From Anastrepha obliqua (taxonomy: Eukaryota; Arthropoda; Insecta; Diptera; Tephritidae): DNA of 64,000 bases. Numbering within the stretch: position 1 is the stretch's first letter; each line of letters begins with the position of its first letter. The position numbers and the translations under genes are program-made. Shown here piece after piece: positions 11,205 through 22,639 of the stretch. The stretch lies in contig NC_072892.1 of the NCBI RefSeq assembly GCF_027943255.1, forward strand, positions 162,628,792 through 162,692,791, written 5' to 3'. The notes under the pieces were generated by a model. It was not told the origin of the DNA and did not search any database. It saw only the letters and a program-made list of their open reading frames with translations.

Positions 11205-11295
11205 GGCTAATCACCTACCCTGTCAGAAATCAAATAGATTAACGAAACCAATGCAAGACAAGTCTTGTCGAGGGCCTACGCTCTCGAGAAGAGTG
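11205..11295 (+). repeat. LINE 3'-end module with poly(A)
   Basis: This about 85-bp block (CTACCCTGTCAGAAATCAAA, CAAGTCTTGTCGAGGGCC, GAGTGAACAAGG plus A-run) is the reverse complement of blocks at 55320-55390 and 58712-58810. The terminal A-run suggests a LINE 3' end in plus orientation here. Confidence 0.5.
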
Positions 11296-11593
11296 AACAA
11301 GGAAAAAAAAAATTTGGAAAAATGTGTACAAAAGATTTTATAAAAACGCAGTTCAACAAAAAAAGTGCAATACTTGCCGGCTTTTAGCCTTAAATACCTA
11401 CAAGGAAACAAGCAAAAATGCCACACTTAAGAAAATCTGAATTTTCGGAAATATGAAAAACTGAAATATGAACTAAACAGGATTATCTTAAGAAAATGCT
11501 GTCGAAGTGCCATAGCTTGAGTATTTTGTTTTACTTTCAAGTGATGGATTACACTTCGCCGATATTTTCGTTTAGTTTCAACCAAGGCGCATT

Positions 11594-11775
11594 CATTAAA
11601 GGTGGTAGCGCTAGACCAACAACAATATTTTGTACGTTTGATTGTCAAAGCCAAGTATTGAGAAACTAGAAAACAAATAATGAATTCGTCTTGTTTCATT
11701 CTCAGCTGACAGCTGGACACGGAGAAAGAAAAAAAAACAAATCGGCTGATTCGTCGATACCACCTTTAATAGATT
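11594..11775. mobile_element. MITE copy 2, about 182 bp
   Basis: Ends CATTAAAGGTGGTAGC and inverted TCTATTAAAGGTGG. The body is homologous to 6034-6215 at similar length. No ORF. Confidence 0.7.
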
Positions 11776-13330
11776 CGTTTTGGTTTCAACGATTGATTCC
11801 TTTGATTTGCCAATTTCACTTGCCTGTCTGTACGCCTATATGTCTGTATTTTTGTTTTGTTTTTTAATTTTTAGATTTTTTTATTTTTTAATTTTCTACA
11901 TAGCCAGCTAAGTTACAACTAATAATTGTCTCACGTGTAGTACAATGAAACTTTATTTTTATTTTTATTTTTACTTTTTAATTTAGTTTTACATACAAGC
12001 AATTTCCTTAGTAGATGCGAGAGGTGTAGTGCATGAAGTGAATTTGCGAAAAGTCTAAATAGTATAGTAATTTACTAAACCGCATAACAAAGATGTGACT
12101 TCAAACTTAATAAACTGCAGCAAGCGCTATTGTTAACGGTGAAAAATACTCAAATTAGTATAACAAAATTTGTACCTAAAAGATGCCTTAGTGAGATCAA
12201 TGCTTTGCCTGCACATAGTAAAAATGTATGTGTATGTACATATGTGGCAGCATGGCAGCATGCCTAAGATGTTGCCTAGTTTTAGGTGCGCTATTATTTA
12301 TTGAATTGAAATTTCTATAATTTAGAATTTCTATTGGCATTTAATAGCAAGAGTTTGTTTTTTTTTTGTATTTCATGTACATTTTAGCCATTTGAAGTTT
12401 TATTTAACTTAAAAGCGATCTATATTATTTGCCTTTGCCTTAAACCAAAAACCGTTAAATATAATTTTTTTAATAACAACTTGTAAGCACACAAAATACA
12501 CACATACACACACACACCCTTACACTTTTACACACACATTTTCGCCTCAAAAGCGGAAATTTTGCAAACATTTGCAGAGAATTTGCGAAAATCACAAAAT
12601 GGGTCAATTTTTACGATCTGCCTTAGCCTTAGCCTTAGCCATTGTTTATAGTTAAATCTATGTATGTATATGTTTTATACATATTTATGTAATAATTATC
12701 ATAGCAATCGTGTTTGTATGTGAACTACCAAGCTAATAATAACTAATTTTTATTAGTAGCGTAAAACTATGTAGTAAAAAACAAAAAGTTGTGTATTTTA
12801 TTCTTATTTCGGTTGATAATTAAATTGATTAGAGTGTTGAAGATGAGTTGAGCGTCAATGAGCGATGAGTATGTGAAAGTTGTGGCGATAAGTTGTTGCT
12901 CTAAATTATTTGAATTATCGATGTTTTTTTTTATTGTTTTTTGTATGTATGCCTTTTAAAAATATGTAATATTGTTAATAGTACTCGTAGTTGATATTCT
13001 TAATTCAAAAAAAGTAAGCAATACTGTTGATTATTTCTTTTTATGTAAATATAAAAATTTTACTATATTTACTTATTTACGAAATGATTACTTTTACGTA
13101 AGTGCTTAGTTTATTTCATAAAACTAGTCTTAAACGAAATTACCTATAAATGTATGGATAATTTTGTCTTATCAATTCCATTCTGTACTGTACTTTTTAT
13201 GGAATAACGAAAATAAAATATGCGAAATATCTTTTATTAAAAACTGCTGTTTATTTTGTTGTATTTGAATAGCTTAAGCTTTTTTGTAAGTATTGCACTT
13301 TTTCAAATATATTCATCATCATCTTTTGGC
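11776..13330. other. AT-rich DNA with short simple repeats
   Basis: No gene seen. It holds a CA-rich tract near 12485-12525 and a short (CCTTAG)n-like run near 12620-12640. It may include distal elongase 3' sequence, but nothing proves this. Confidence 0.4.
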
Positions 13331-13331
13331 T

Positions 13332-14590
13332 CTACAGCTTTTTGTGAGCTTTGGCCTGCTGCACGTGGGACCTCCATACGTCTCGAACGCTTGCGACTTT
13401 TTTCCAGTTCGTTATCCTAAGTTTCTTGATGCCGTCCTCTAGTTCGTCGGTCCATCTTGTTCTCGGCTTTCCTCTTGCTCTAGTGTTGAACGCTCTGGCT
13501 TCTACGATTTTCTTCTGCGCCCTCGTACCGTCCATTCTTGTAATGTGTCCCAGCCCTCTTAACCGCTGCGCTTTGATGAAACGTATAACATTTTCGCTCT
13601 TTATCAGTTGATCCTGCTCGTCGTTCCATCTTATCCGCCACTCGCCGTGCTCTTTGATTGCTCCGCAAATTCTTCTCAGTACTTTTCGTTCGAAAGCTTG
13701 CAGTTTTGTTTTATCTGCTTCAATTAGCGTCCACGATTCAGCTGCATAGCATAATACTGGTCTAATGATGGTTTTATACAGAGTCAATTTGCATTGTCTG
13801 TTTAGTATTTTCGATTTGAAGAGCTTCGTTAACGACGCAAACGATCTGTTCGTTGCTAGAATTCTATCATCGATGGTGTGGATCATTGAATTGTCTCTAC
13901 TCAGTTTGAAACCTAAAGAGGTAAAGGATTCAACGATTTCAAAAGAAAAATCGCCAATTTTCAGTATGCCTGATGTTGGTTTATTTTGTCTGGACATCAT
14001 CATATATTTCGTCTTATCTTCGTTGATTTTAATACTACTTTTACTAGCAGCAATTTCAATATCATCGAAGGTTTTGGTTAGGGCGTGAATATTTTTGCTG
14101 ACAATTGCTATGCCATCTGCGTATGCGAATAATTGGGTAGTTCTGTTTAAAATATGTCCAGTCCTTTTTGCGTCACTTACTTCATCGATGGCACAGCATA
14201 GCATAAGGTTGAAGATTGTTGATGAGAGCGTATCCCCTTGTCTTACTCCAGTTTTAATTCTGAAGGGGTCGGATTTTTTATCTTGTATCATTACTTTGGA
14301 TACAGTTTCTTTCAGAGTCATCATCACTATTCTGGTTAGTTTGTCTGGGATTTTGCATTTATGAAATATTGTGGGGATAGCCCTCCTGTTGATGCTATCG
14401 AAAGCTTGCTTGAAATCAACAATCAGCATGTGCAGCCCAATGTGATGCTCAAAACATTTCTCCATGGACTGTTTGAGAGAAAAAATGTGGTCTATTGTTG
14501 ACCTTCCAGGTCGAAATCCGCATTGATACTCTGGAAGTACTCTTTCCGAGTGGCCTATAAGTCTTTTGTTAACAATTCTTGTGGATGGGG
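13332..14590 (-). mobile_element. RTE-like reverse transcriptase, 5' truncated
   Basis: The longest LINE frame in the window, open for about 419 codons on the minus strand; it enters upstream of its first Met at 14465 with EYQCGFRPGRSTIDHIF. Domains in order: RT fingers (LIVDFKQAFDSI), RQGD motif (TGVRQGDTLS), the catalytic motif written FAYADGIAIV, SLGFKLS, thumb with LYKTIIRPVLCYAAESW, and a C-terminal RLRGLGHITRMDG, RGKPRTRW tail. The usual YADD is YADG, which removes a metal-binding aspartate, so it is probably inactive. Downstream on the same strand are ATGATGATGA repeats (13314-13325), a 3' end typical of RTE-like elements. The apurinic endonuclease is missing. Confidence 0.8.
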
Positions 14591-15004
14591 GTTATTGTGC
14601 CTCCTTACTACACACATGTATATAAATTTTTGATTTTTAGTTTAATGATCTTAACACGGAAAGGAGTTCTACGCAAAATTGCTGTGGATGGCGTAACCGG
14701 AGTTGGATTGATAAGGGCTATTTTTTTTTTTTGAAGCGCGGCAAAAGGTCGCCAACGCTGAAAGGAGTTATACGCAAAAAAACTACAAAGACTCCTTTGT
14801 AAAGCTTATCGAAGCCATACAATACACTTATAAACCGTGCTTTTTGGTTTTTAACTACTTTTGAATTAATTTTTTAGAATACCTTTTATATCATTCTTTT
14901 CAAGTTTCGATAGGTTATTTTCGTGTATAACTTAAACTAGTCAATTGCGCCGTTTTTATTCCAAATTTACTCCTGCAACACTTTTGTCCATAATTTTTTT
15001 TTTT
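14591..15004. other. Non-coding DNA with a T-run
   Basis: Includes ACGGAAAGGAGTTCTACGCA near 14657 and a similar GAAAGGAGTTATACGCA near 14760, a short duplicated motif. No gene. Confidence 0.35.
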
Positions 15005-15320
15005 CTTGTTCACTCCTCTCGGGAGCATAGGGCCTCGATAAGACTCTTGCATCATACACGGTTCTGTACTGTTGTTTTTGCACCGTCCCATTTGATGGCG
15101 ACATCTGGTAGTTCGCGCAACATCGACCTTCTTCGACCGCGACCTCTGCTGCCTTGCGTGTTCCAGTCCAGTGCTTTCTCGTGATGCTATCTGGTGGTTT
15201 TCTCTGAGTTATGATGTTAGAGACTAGTCATGTTTCGCTTCCGTACAACAATACGGACTTAACGCATGAGCCGAATATTCGTATTTTAGTAAGCCTGGAG
15301 ATTTGCGATTTTCCATAATA
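15005..15320 (-). mobile_element. RTE-like LINE C-terminal remnant
   Basis: On the minus strand the 3' coding tail ends in ALCSRE-like codons (GGGCCTCGATAAGACTC and CTCCTCTCGGGAGCATAG on plus). GRGRRRS-like and W.S-type motifs precede it in broken frames. It is closely similar to 21385-21800 (shared ACACGGTTCTGTA, CGACATCTG(G/C)TAGTTCGC, AGTCCAGTGCT). Confidence 0.55.
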
Positions 15321-16347
15321 AACAATGTTTATATTTTCAAAAATGTTTCTCAATTCTAAACTAAAGCAAAAAAAAATTACAGATTTACAAATATTCTTCC
15401 AAAGAACGTCTCCTCATACGAGCTTCGTTCATAATCTAGAAGTCTGGCAGCACCAACTTTTCACTAAATTACACAAATTTAACAATAAATTAGTTAAAAA
15501 CTATAAATCTCCGAAGGGTGTGGTTTTCAATTTTAAGATGGGGATACACTCCTCTATCCCCCTTTACATAATTTTTTTAAGGCGCGCTGCATTATACTAA
15601 ATATTTCGCCCTCAACCTTCAATAGAAATAAAATTAAACATTAAGAAACAAAAGCAAAAATGTATGATACGAATTGTGACAATTTTTTGTTTACAAATTG
15701 CGGTCGCAAAATACCGTGATCTCAATAAATCGTTGATGGTAACGAATATTTCCAGTGCTACAGCATTCAACCGAACCGATGATTCCGATTTCGGTTATAT
15801 CATCCTTCAAACTTCTACTCCCAGCAAATTTGTTATGATACGATACCACATCGATACTTTTGCTTTTCGATACCGATATTTTGTGCGCGATACTTTTAAT
15901 GCTATGTTCCCACGGCACGTAATTCGTTCTCCAAGTAATTCACCCCACCTACCTACCTACCTTGTTTCCGCAGCGCATTCATAATTCCTTTTGTTCTCAT
16001 TTTTTGCTGATATTATTTGTTGAGAATATCGGTGATGGGGGAAAAAAATTTAAAACTAAGATTTTATTTAATTTATTCCTTCCATTTTGCAGAAGTAAGA
16101 AAAAGTGCCAGCAAATGGCAACAGGCTGGCGAAAGGGCCCTATTAGAATTATAGGGCAAGAAGTTAAATGAGTTGCGTGGCTGTCGGAAAAACGGCCACA
16201 TACTATTAGAAATAATATAGGTTTTCGAAAAACTAGAATATAATTTGGTCTCCTTCACAATTCTTGAGGTATTCACACCCACAACCTCCTCAACATAATT
16301 TCAATATATTTTTTATGAATTCATAATTAAAATTTAACTCTTTCTGG
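15321..16347. other. AT-rich DNA, no gene identified
   Basis: Several open frames exist but none carries a recognisable domain. There is a cluster of TATCGATA-like words near 15840-15890, too diverged to call. Confidence 0.35.
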
Positions 16348-16350
16348 TTA

Positions 16351-18570
16351 CACTGGTCGACAAAAAATGATTATTTTTCTGATTCAAGCATCGGACCCGG
16401 CCTATCTTATAGATTTTTCATCGCTGAATACGAATCTGACCTTAAAAAGTTTCCATCACGTCAAGATTTTGAAAAAAATTAGTTCAAAAAGTCAAAAAAA
16501 ACGGTTTTTTGACCATTTTTGACCAAATGTAGTGGATGAACCTGAGGTGATGGAAGCTTCTACCTAGCCTTAAACTGAAGCCTGAACCTTCAGTTATAAG
16601 ATCCAAATCGAAAATACCCTGAATCAATTCTAAATTTTGATGTAGCACAATTTTTTTAACTGCTCGCGCACGATTTTCATAGGTGCAACCATGCAGGCTA
16701 GTTAGCCTTATCATAGTGGTGCGCTGACTTGTACCTTTTACCTATCATGTTTTTAGTTATTGGGTTTGCTTAGCACGATTCGGAAGTTGTAATTTCAAAA
16801 TTGAAAGTGTCGGATTCAAGATGGCGAAAATAAAAATTTAATAAAATCAAATAAAAATTTGATTTTGCAGCTTGTCTTACAATTAAAGGAAAGGCAAAAA
16901 TTGTATGTAGAATTTCGTTTGTCTAGAAATTTAGTTGTTACAGTTAGAAATATTTCTAGCTTTTAGCTATATTTCTACCAAAGACACATATTTCTAACTG
17001 TTACACCTTAATTTCAAGCTAATCGCAATTCAGCTATACGGTTAGCTGGGTCAGCTAAAAATTTCTTTCAATGTTTGGTTTTATGATGCGCTGAAGACAA
17101 ATATGACATCATAATTTAAAAAGGCAAAACCAATATGGTGATCTAAATTACTTTTTACTTCACGAACATCTATTGAAAGATGAATTTATATAGTTATATT
17201 AGACTAATTTTTGACAGTAGTAATAAAGTTTTATAATCTGACATTAGCTGGTGAACCAATATTTTAGTACATAATAAATTTATTAAATTCACGAGAACCA
17301 AGTAACTCACTCTGAAGTTTTGATAATTTCAGATCTCTAAATAAATCATTTAGTTTTGACTGATTTATAAGAATTGGTTGATCAGAAATGGTATCAAAAC
17401 ACTCAGAATCGGACATTTCTTCTGGTTCTTTACAACCATCCACTGATTGTAAATAAGTACATTTATCTGTCACTAAATCGTCTTCTTGAGCAAGTTTTGG
17501 TAGTTTTGGTACAGGTAAGAGTTCACTGTGATTTTGCGGGTAAGTCACTGAAGATACATTTGGATATTCGATTTTACATTTATTCTTCCCAGAATAACCA
17601 GAAGTATTTATACTACAAAAGTAACAATTAGTAAAATGATCTATTGGTTCTTTCCATATCATTGGAGTACCAAAAGACATGGAAGGACGCTGTCCTCGTC
17701 TCCATAAAAGCAAATTTGATGTACAATGATTACAGCAAAAGTTTGGAGTCCAACTTTTATCAAAATTTATTATTTTTAAACTAAAATAATATTCATATGA
17801 CTCTTTAGTAGCAGGAGTTAATGTGCGTCTCTGCTTTCTTGTCATAAACTGTCCACAAATGTAACAGAATAAATTTGGATCCGTTTTACAAACTCTAGGC
17901 ATAGTAAAATCTGAGGAATCAGTTAAAGTATAAAAACCAAAAAACTTATATATTTGAAAAATATCTGATGTAGGTAAAGGTCAGATTCTAATATTAAGAA
18001 ATTGAGATGTAGTCCTGAAAAAAACTGATGATAAAGAAACTTCGAAGATATTGATTGACCAATTTATGTTGAAGTGTCAATTAAAAATGAACTTTTTATC
18101 ACAAAAGATATGTAAAGTGCAGTTCTGATAACATATATATCTAATAATTCCGAATCGTGCTAAGCAAACCCAATAACTAAAAACATGATAGGTAAAAGGT
18201 ACAAGTCAGCGCACCACTATGATAAGGCTAACTAGCCTGCATGGCTGCACCTATGAAAATCGTGCGCGAGCAGTTAAAAAAATTGTGCTACATCAAAATT
18301 TACAATAGATTCAGGGTATTTTCGATTTGGATCTTATAACTGAAGGTTCAGGCTTCAGTTTAAGGCTAGGTAGAAGCTTCCATCACCTCAGGTTCATCCA
18401 CTACATTTGGTCAAAAATGGTCAAAAACACGTTTTTTGACTTTTTGAACTAATTTTTTTCAAAATCTTGACGTGATGGAAACTTTTTAAGGTCAGATTCG
18501 TATTCAGCGATGAAAAATCTATAAGATAGGCCGGGTCCGATGCTTGAATCATTTTCAGTGTCGACCTGTG
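16351..18570 (-). mobile_element. DNA transposon with 430-bp terminal inverted repeats (element 1)
   Basis: The left arm (16351-16784) and right arm (18149-18570) are reverse complements over about 420-434 bp with few differences. Termini are CACTGGTCGACA and TGTCGACCTGTG. A 3-bp duplication TTA flanks it (16348-16350 and 18571-18573). It carries one minus-strand ORF (17264-17902). Element 2 at 47084-49120 has the same plan, the same TTA duplication, termini CACTGTGTGACA and a homologous ORF. CACTG termini with a 3-bp duplication suggest the CMC (CACTA/Mirage/Chapaev) group, but no catalytic domain is left to confirm this. It looks non-autonomous. Confidence 0.85.
17264..17902 (-). CDS. Zinc-finger-like N-terminal protein of the long-TIR transposon
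   Basis: A 212-residue frame starting MPRVCKTDPNLFCYICGQFM. Metal-binding pairs are visible: C-x2-C near residues 13-16, CCNHC near 56-60, and later CYFC near 93-96 preceded by a conserved PIDHFTN stretch. An acidic and Pro-rich linker follows, then LNDLFRDLKLSKLQSELLGSR close to the stop. The layout (MPR.CK..P..FCYICG, DKSW.P..CC, HxxxCYFC, L.DL.RDL.LSK.QSELL.SR) is that of a widespread animal protein family linked to transposons. In that family these sequences are only the N-terminal third, so this copy ends where the remainder should begin. It is probably a DNA- or end-binding remnant with no catalytic domain. Confidence 0.7.
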   Translation of the reverse strand: MPRVCKTDPNLFCYICGQFMTRKQRRTLTPATKESYEYYFSLKIINFDKSWTPNFCCNHCTSNLLLWRRGQRPSMSFGTPMIWKEPIDHFTNCYFCSINTSGYSGKNKCKIEYPNVSSVTYPQNHSELLPVPKLPKLAQEDDLVTDKCTYLQSVDGCKEPEEMSDSECFDTISDQPILINQSKLNDLFRDLKLSKLQSELLGSREFNKFIMY

Positions 18571-18607
18571 TTATTATTCAACGTTTGTTATTTTTTTTTT
18601 TATAGGA

Positions 18608-20530
18608 AATACTAGCAAACCCGGCCCCCTTCGCTGGGCACACTAAAATTCTATTCTATTTTGGTTTAGAACAGAAAATATATGATTTTCATATTATTTA
18701 TTTCTTTACTCTTTATTCAAGCGCTTTGGCATAAACAATATTTTTTGTTTTTCTATTTGTTTTTGAGTAAATATAAAATATAAATTGAAAATCAGGAAGA
18801 AAGAAGATTGTTTTTAAATTTCAAATCAACGCATATGAATAACTAAGAAACAATCGTCTTTTTCCTGATCATCCATGAATTTTTCGTTTCAATTTATATG
18901 TTTTATTAAGCATTGGAGCTTTTTAACCATTATCCATTTATATTTTCAAAAAAAAAAAACGAAAAAAACTTTTTTTCCACGAACACATAATTTCATTCGG
19001 ATTTCACATTAAATTCTCAAATTTCGTAAGAAATTATTCACTGTTCCAAAATCCACTCCAAAAAAAATCACAAACAATTTTTACATGTTGCACTTACGTT
19101 TTTTCCTTATGGCATCCAAATCAGAAAGAAATATTGACACATTGTAACTCACACTGTCAATTTGACAGTTCAGTTCCGCCCCAAGCGTTAAAAAAGTAAG
19201 CGACATTATGGCTGGTTCAAAAGAACGCTGTACCCGTTGCCAGTGCTCCGAATTACAACCAAACTTTACGAAACCCATTTTCAATACCTCCTTAACAATG
19301 TGCGTAAGTTTGGTTTAATTCGGTTGAAAGACACGGCGGGTCACGTTTTGGCATATATTTCGTGACCCTAATCATCAATAGGTATGAAAATTACCCCGTA
19401 TTAAAGCACTTATCAACAGCTTTCATTTGATATCCATATTGTACAAACACATTCTAGGGTCCACTTTTTGGTCTCTATCTCGAGACCCTAGTCACGGAGC
19501 GGATGGAAATACTCTGAACTAAGGCATTCACCAACAGCTTCCATTTGATACCCATATCGTACATACACAACCAAAGGTTACCGGGTCCACGTTTTGACCT
19601 ATATCTCGAGACCCCAGTCACGGAGCGGCATGAAAAATACTCTGAACTTAAGCATTCACCAACAGCTTTCATTTGATACCCATATTGTACATACACGTCC
19701 GAAGGTTACCCGGGTCCACGTTTTGACCTATATCTCGAGACCCTATCTACCAGTAGGTATCCAAACTATACGGAAACCATCTTCAATATCTCCTTAACAA
19801 TGTGTGTAAGTTTGGTTTAATTCGGTTCAAAGACACGGCGGGTCCACGTTTTGGCATATATTTCCAGACCCTAGTCATCAATAGGTATGAAAATTACCCC
19901 ATATTAAAGCACTTATCAACAGCTTACATTTGATATCCATATTGTACAAACACATTCTAGGGTCCACGTTTTGGTCTCTATCTCGAGACCCTAGTCACGG
20001 AGCGGATGGAAATACTCTGAACTAAAGCACTCACCAACAGCTTCCATTTGATACCCATATTGTACATACACATCCGAAGGTTACCCGGGTCCACGTTTTG
20101 ACCTTTATCTCGAGGACCTATCTACCAATAGGTATCCAAACTATACGGAAACCATCTTCAATACCTCCTTAACAATGTGTGTAAGTTTGGTTTAATTCGG
20201 TGCAAAGACACGGCGGGTCCACATTTTGGCATATATTTCCAGACCCTAGTCATCAATAGGTATGAAAATTACCCCATATTAAAGCACTTATCAACAGCTT
20301 TCATTTGATGCCCATATTGTACATACACATCCGAAGGTTACCCGGGTCTACGTTTTGACCTATATCTCGAGCCCTATTTCCAAAATAAAATATAATCCAT
20401 GTTACTCGTGGATGATGTAGCTTTCGAATGGTGAAAGAATTTTTAAAATCAGTCCAGTAGTTGTTGAGCCTATTCATTACAACCAAACAAACAAACAAAC
20501 AAAGTTTTTCTCTTTATAATATTAGTATAG
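18608..20530. repeat. Interspersed repeat with internal minisatellite, copy 1
   Basis: The head is ATACTAGCAAACCCGGCC and the tail ends with (AAAC)n then CTCTTTATAATATTAGTATA. Between 19270 and 20370 is a block of tandem units of about 120-140 bp built on CAACAGCTTTCATTTGATA, CATATTGTACATACACA, GGGTCCACGTTTTG and ATCTCGAGACCCTA. Units alternate between at least three variants, so there is a higher-order period near 410 bp. A second copy is at 36411-37290. The element class is uncertain; no ORF is conserved. Confidence 0.75.
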
Positions 20531-21035
20531 ATAATATAATTTCAAATAATTACATGACAAGAGTAAAACAACTAGAAGCTGAGGCTATCGGCCTATCAAC
20601 GTCTGCTAATTTTGTTTTGCTTTACACTTTCGTTTAGTTTCGACAGCTAATTTCTTTCATTTTCAACATTTTCTTCAAAAAATCGTGAAGTTATTTTTAA
20701 TATCTAAAAGTTTAACCTGGAAGATGGTAAGTCCTTTGAAAAGTTCCTACAAATAATTCCAAAACTATTATTTTGTAGTGGAATAATAAGAAATATATTT
20801 ATGTACTTATCTAAATTATCACAGTAAATTTTTTAAAAATGAATTACACACTCCTAAATAATAGTAAAAATTCCTTAACTTTTCAACTATCTGTAAAACG
20901 AATTGCCATGTAGACCGGTGTAATATTTTTTGAAAGCAATAAAAAACAAACAATTATTACCAAAATATTCGAGGTTATAAAGGTTGTTCAGGAACCACTA
21001 CCTAACATCTGCATCAAGTTTCATTAAATAAATTA
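20531..21035. other. AT-rich spacer
   Basis: No gene or repeat boundary recognised. Confidence 0.35.
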
Positions 21036-21307
21036 TTGACGCTTACGCCCTATTTGAACGAGCTTTTTCCACTATTTGTGGTGTGCGTCTTGATGTTGTT
21101 CCACAAATAAAGGGACCTTAAGTTGTAAGCCTACTCCGAAGAGCAAATGTTTTTTATGAGGCCTTTTCCATGGTAGAAACACACACGGAAGTTTGCCATT
21201 GCCAACTTTTTCTTCATTTTAGCCTTTCACCGAGATTTGAACCTACGTTCTCTCTGAACTCCGAATGGTAGTCACGTAGCAATCCATTCGGCTAAGGCGA
21301 CCGCCAT
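21036..21307 (-). mobile_element. tRNA-derived SINE, diverged copy
   Basis: Same order as at 7578-7899. On the minus strand there is a tRNA-like head with TTAGCCGAATGG (A box) and a mutated B box (GTTCAAATCTC), then the GGCAATGGCAAACTTCCGTG block and GTGGAACAACATCAAGACG. It has more substitutions than the first copy, so it is older. Confidence 0.75.
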
Positions 21308-21384
21308 ATACTCTGCCTAAAATTGGCCATGCATCATTCGCGCCTTAGCTTCGTTCTCTCAATAAATACCGCATACTTATTTTT

Positions 21385-21790
21385 ATATCCTTGTTCACTC
21401 CGCTCGGAAGTATAGGGCCTCGAAAAGACTTTTCCATCGTACACGGTTCTGTATGTTGTTTTTGCGCCGTTCCATGTGATCTCGACATCTGCTAGTTCGC
21501 ACAACATCGACCTTCGTCAAGTGATCTTTGGCTGACCGCGACCTCTGCTCCCTGGCGGATTCCAGTCCAGTGCTATTCTCATGATGCTATCTGGTGGTTT
21601 TCTAATCGTGCGACATATCTATAGCCACATTCTGCATTTGATTTGCCATAGGATGTGCTCCTCATTCGTTGATCCCCACAGCGCGTGGTTGCTGATGGTA
21701 TTCGGCCAGAATATTCTACAGATAATGCGGAGGCATTTGTTGACGAAAGATTTTAACCTCTTTTTTCATATTCTTTTTCACTCCGTTAGG
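21385..21790 (-). mobile_element. RTE-like LINE remnant
   Basis: Homologous to 15005-15320 and longer. The minus strand reads in pieces RKPPDSIMRIAL(D)WNPPG-like, RGRGR and W-rich tail motifs of the RTE C-terminus. It abuts the mariner end near 21800. Confidence 0.55.
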
Positions 21791-21799
21791 GAGCTAATA

Positions 21800-22430
21800 C
21801 TTATTCAAGTATATTCTGTCAAAAAAGTTCTGGGAACTGTTCAATAAAACACAAAATAATTGTCATCAAAGCACCTTTTAACGCTTTTGAAAAGATCTTT
21901 TTGAGCTCCTTCAGCGAATTCTCCTTAATGACCTCTATCGACTCAAAGCGGTGTCCGCGGAGTGGCAATTTAAGTTTTGGTAAAGGCACAAGGGTCTGAA
22001 TATGGTGGTTGTTCGATGATATTAGTCGAGTTTTTGGTCAAAAAAGTGTTCACAATATCAGCCTTGTGAGACGGTGCGTTATCATAGTGCAAGATCCATG
22101 AGTTTTCTTTCCACAAATTGAGCCGTTTCCTGCATAACTTCCAAATAAAATTTTTTATTAGCCGTAGAACCATTTGGAACGAATTTCAAGTGCATAACAC
22201 CCTGATAATCAAAGAAAACGAGTAGCATGACTTTCACTTTTGACCGATTTTGACGTCGTTTTTTGGGTTTCGGCTCATATGAATAGCGCCGTTCAGCCGC
22301 CTACTGACTGGTTTGCATGTCAAGCTTATATACCCACGTCTCATCACCTGAGGCGCTGGATAAACTTTGGGTCCGAATTCACTTGTTTAAGCATGTCTTC
22401 AGCCACCTTCTTCCGATTGACTGATATAAT
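21800..22430 (-). mobile_element. mariner transposase 3' half (DD34D type)
   Basis: The minus strand shows, in broken frames, MRRG/TWVY-region residues, ENSWILHYDNAPSHKADIV with the catalytic Asp of the YDNAPSH motif, FLTKNSTNIIEQPPYS and LPLRGHRFESIEVIKENS. It ends with the terminal-repeat-like AAAAAAGTTCTGGGAACTG near 21820-21840. The N-terminal half is missing and the PPYSPDLAP box is damaged (PPYSDPCAF). Confidence 0.8.
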
Positions 22431-22639
22431 TAAATGCCAAAAACAAGCTAAACTCTGCGACACTAAGAGGACAGTTGTACCAACATTCCAGTATAAAAAA
22501 TTTAGACATATGTGTAGCTCGCGCTTTTTAAATGATTTTCGATATTTTTTACCAGAACGTATAAATCATCTCGTATTTACAGGCTTGGCAAGTTTTTTAC
22601 ATTCAAATATTGTTCCAACTAACCGCCTGTAAAACCATC

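Noticed and set aside
12615..12645. Telomere-like (CCTTAG)n
   Set aside because: Only about three units, and flies lack such telomeric repeats; ordinary simple sequence.
22240..22632. 130-residue plus-strand frame before Lkb1
   Set aside because: Its first half is antisense to the mariner transposase and the rest has no recognisable motif.
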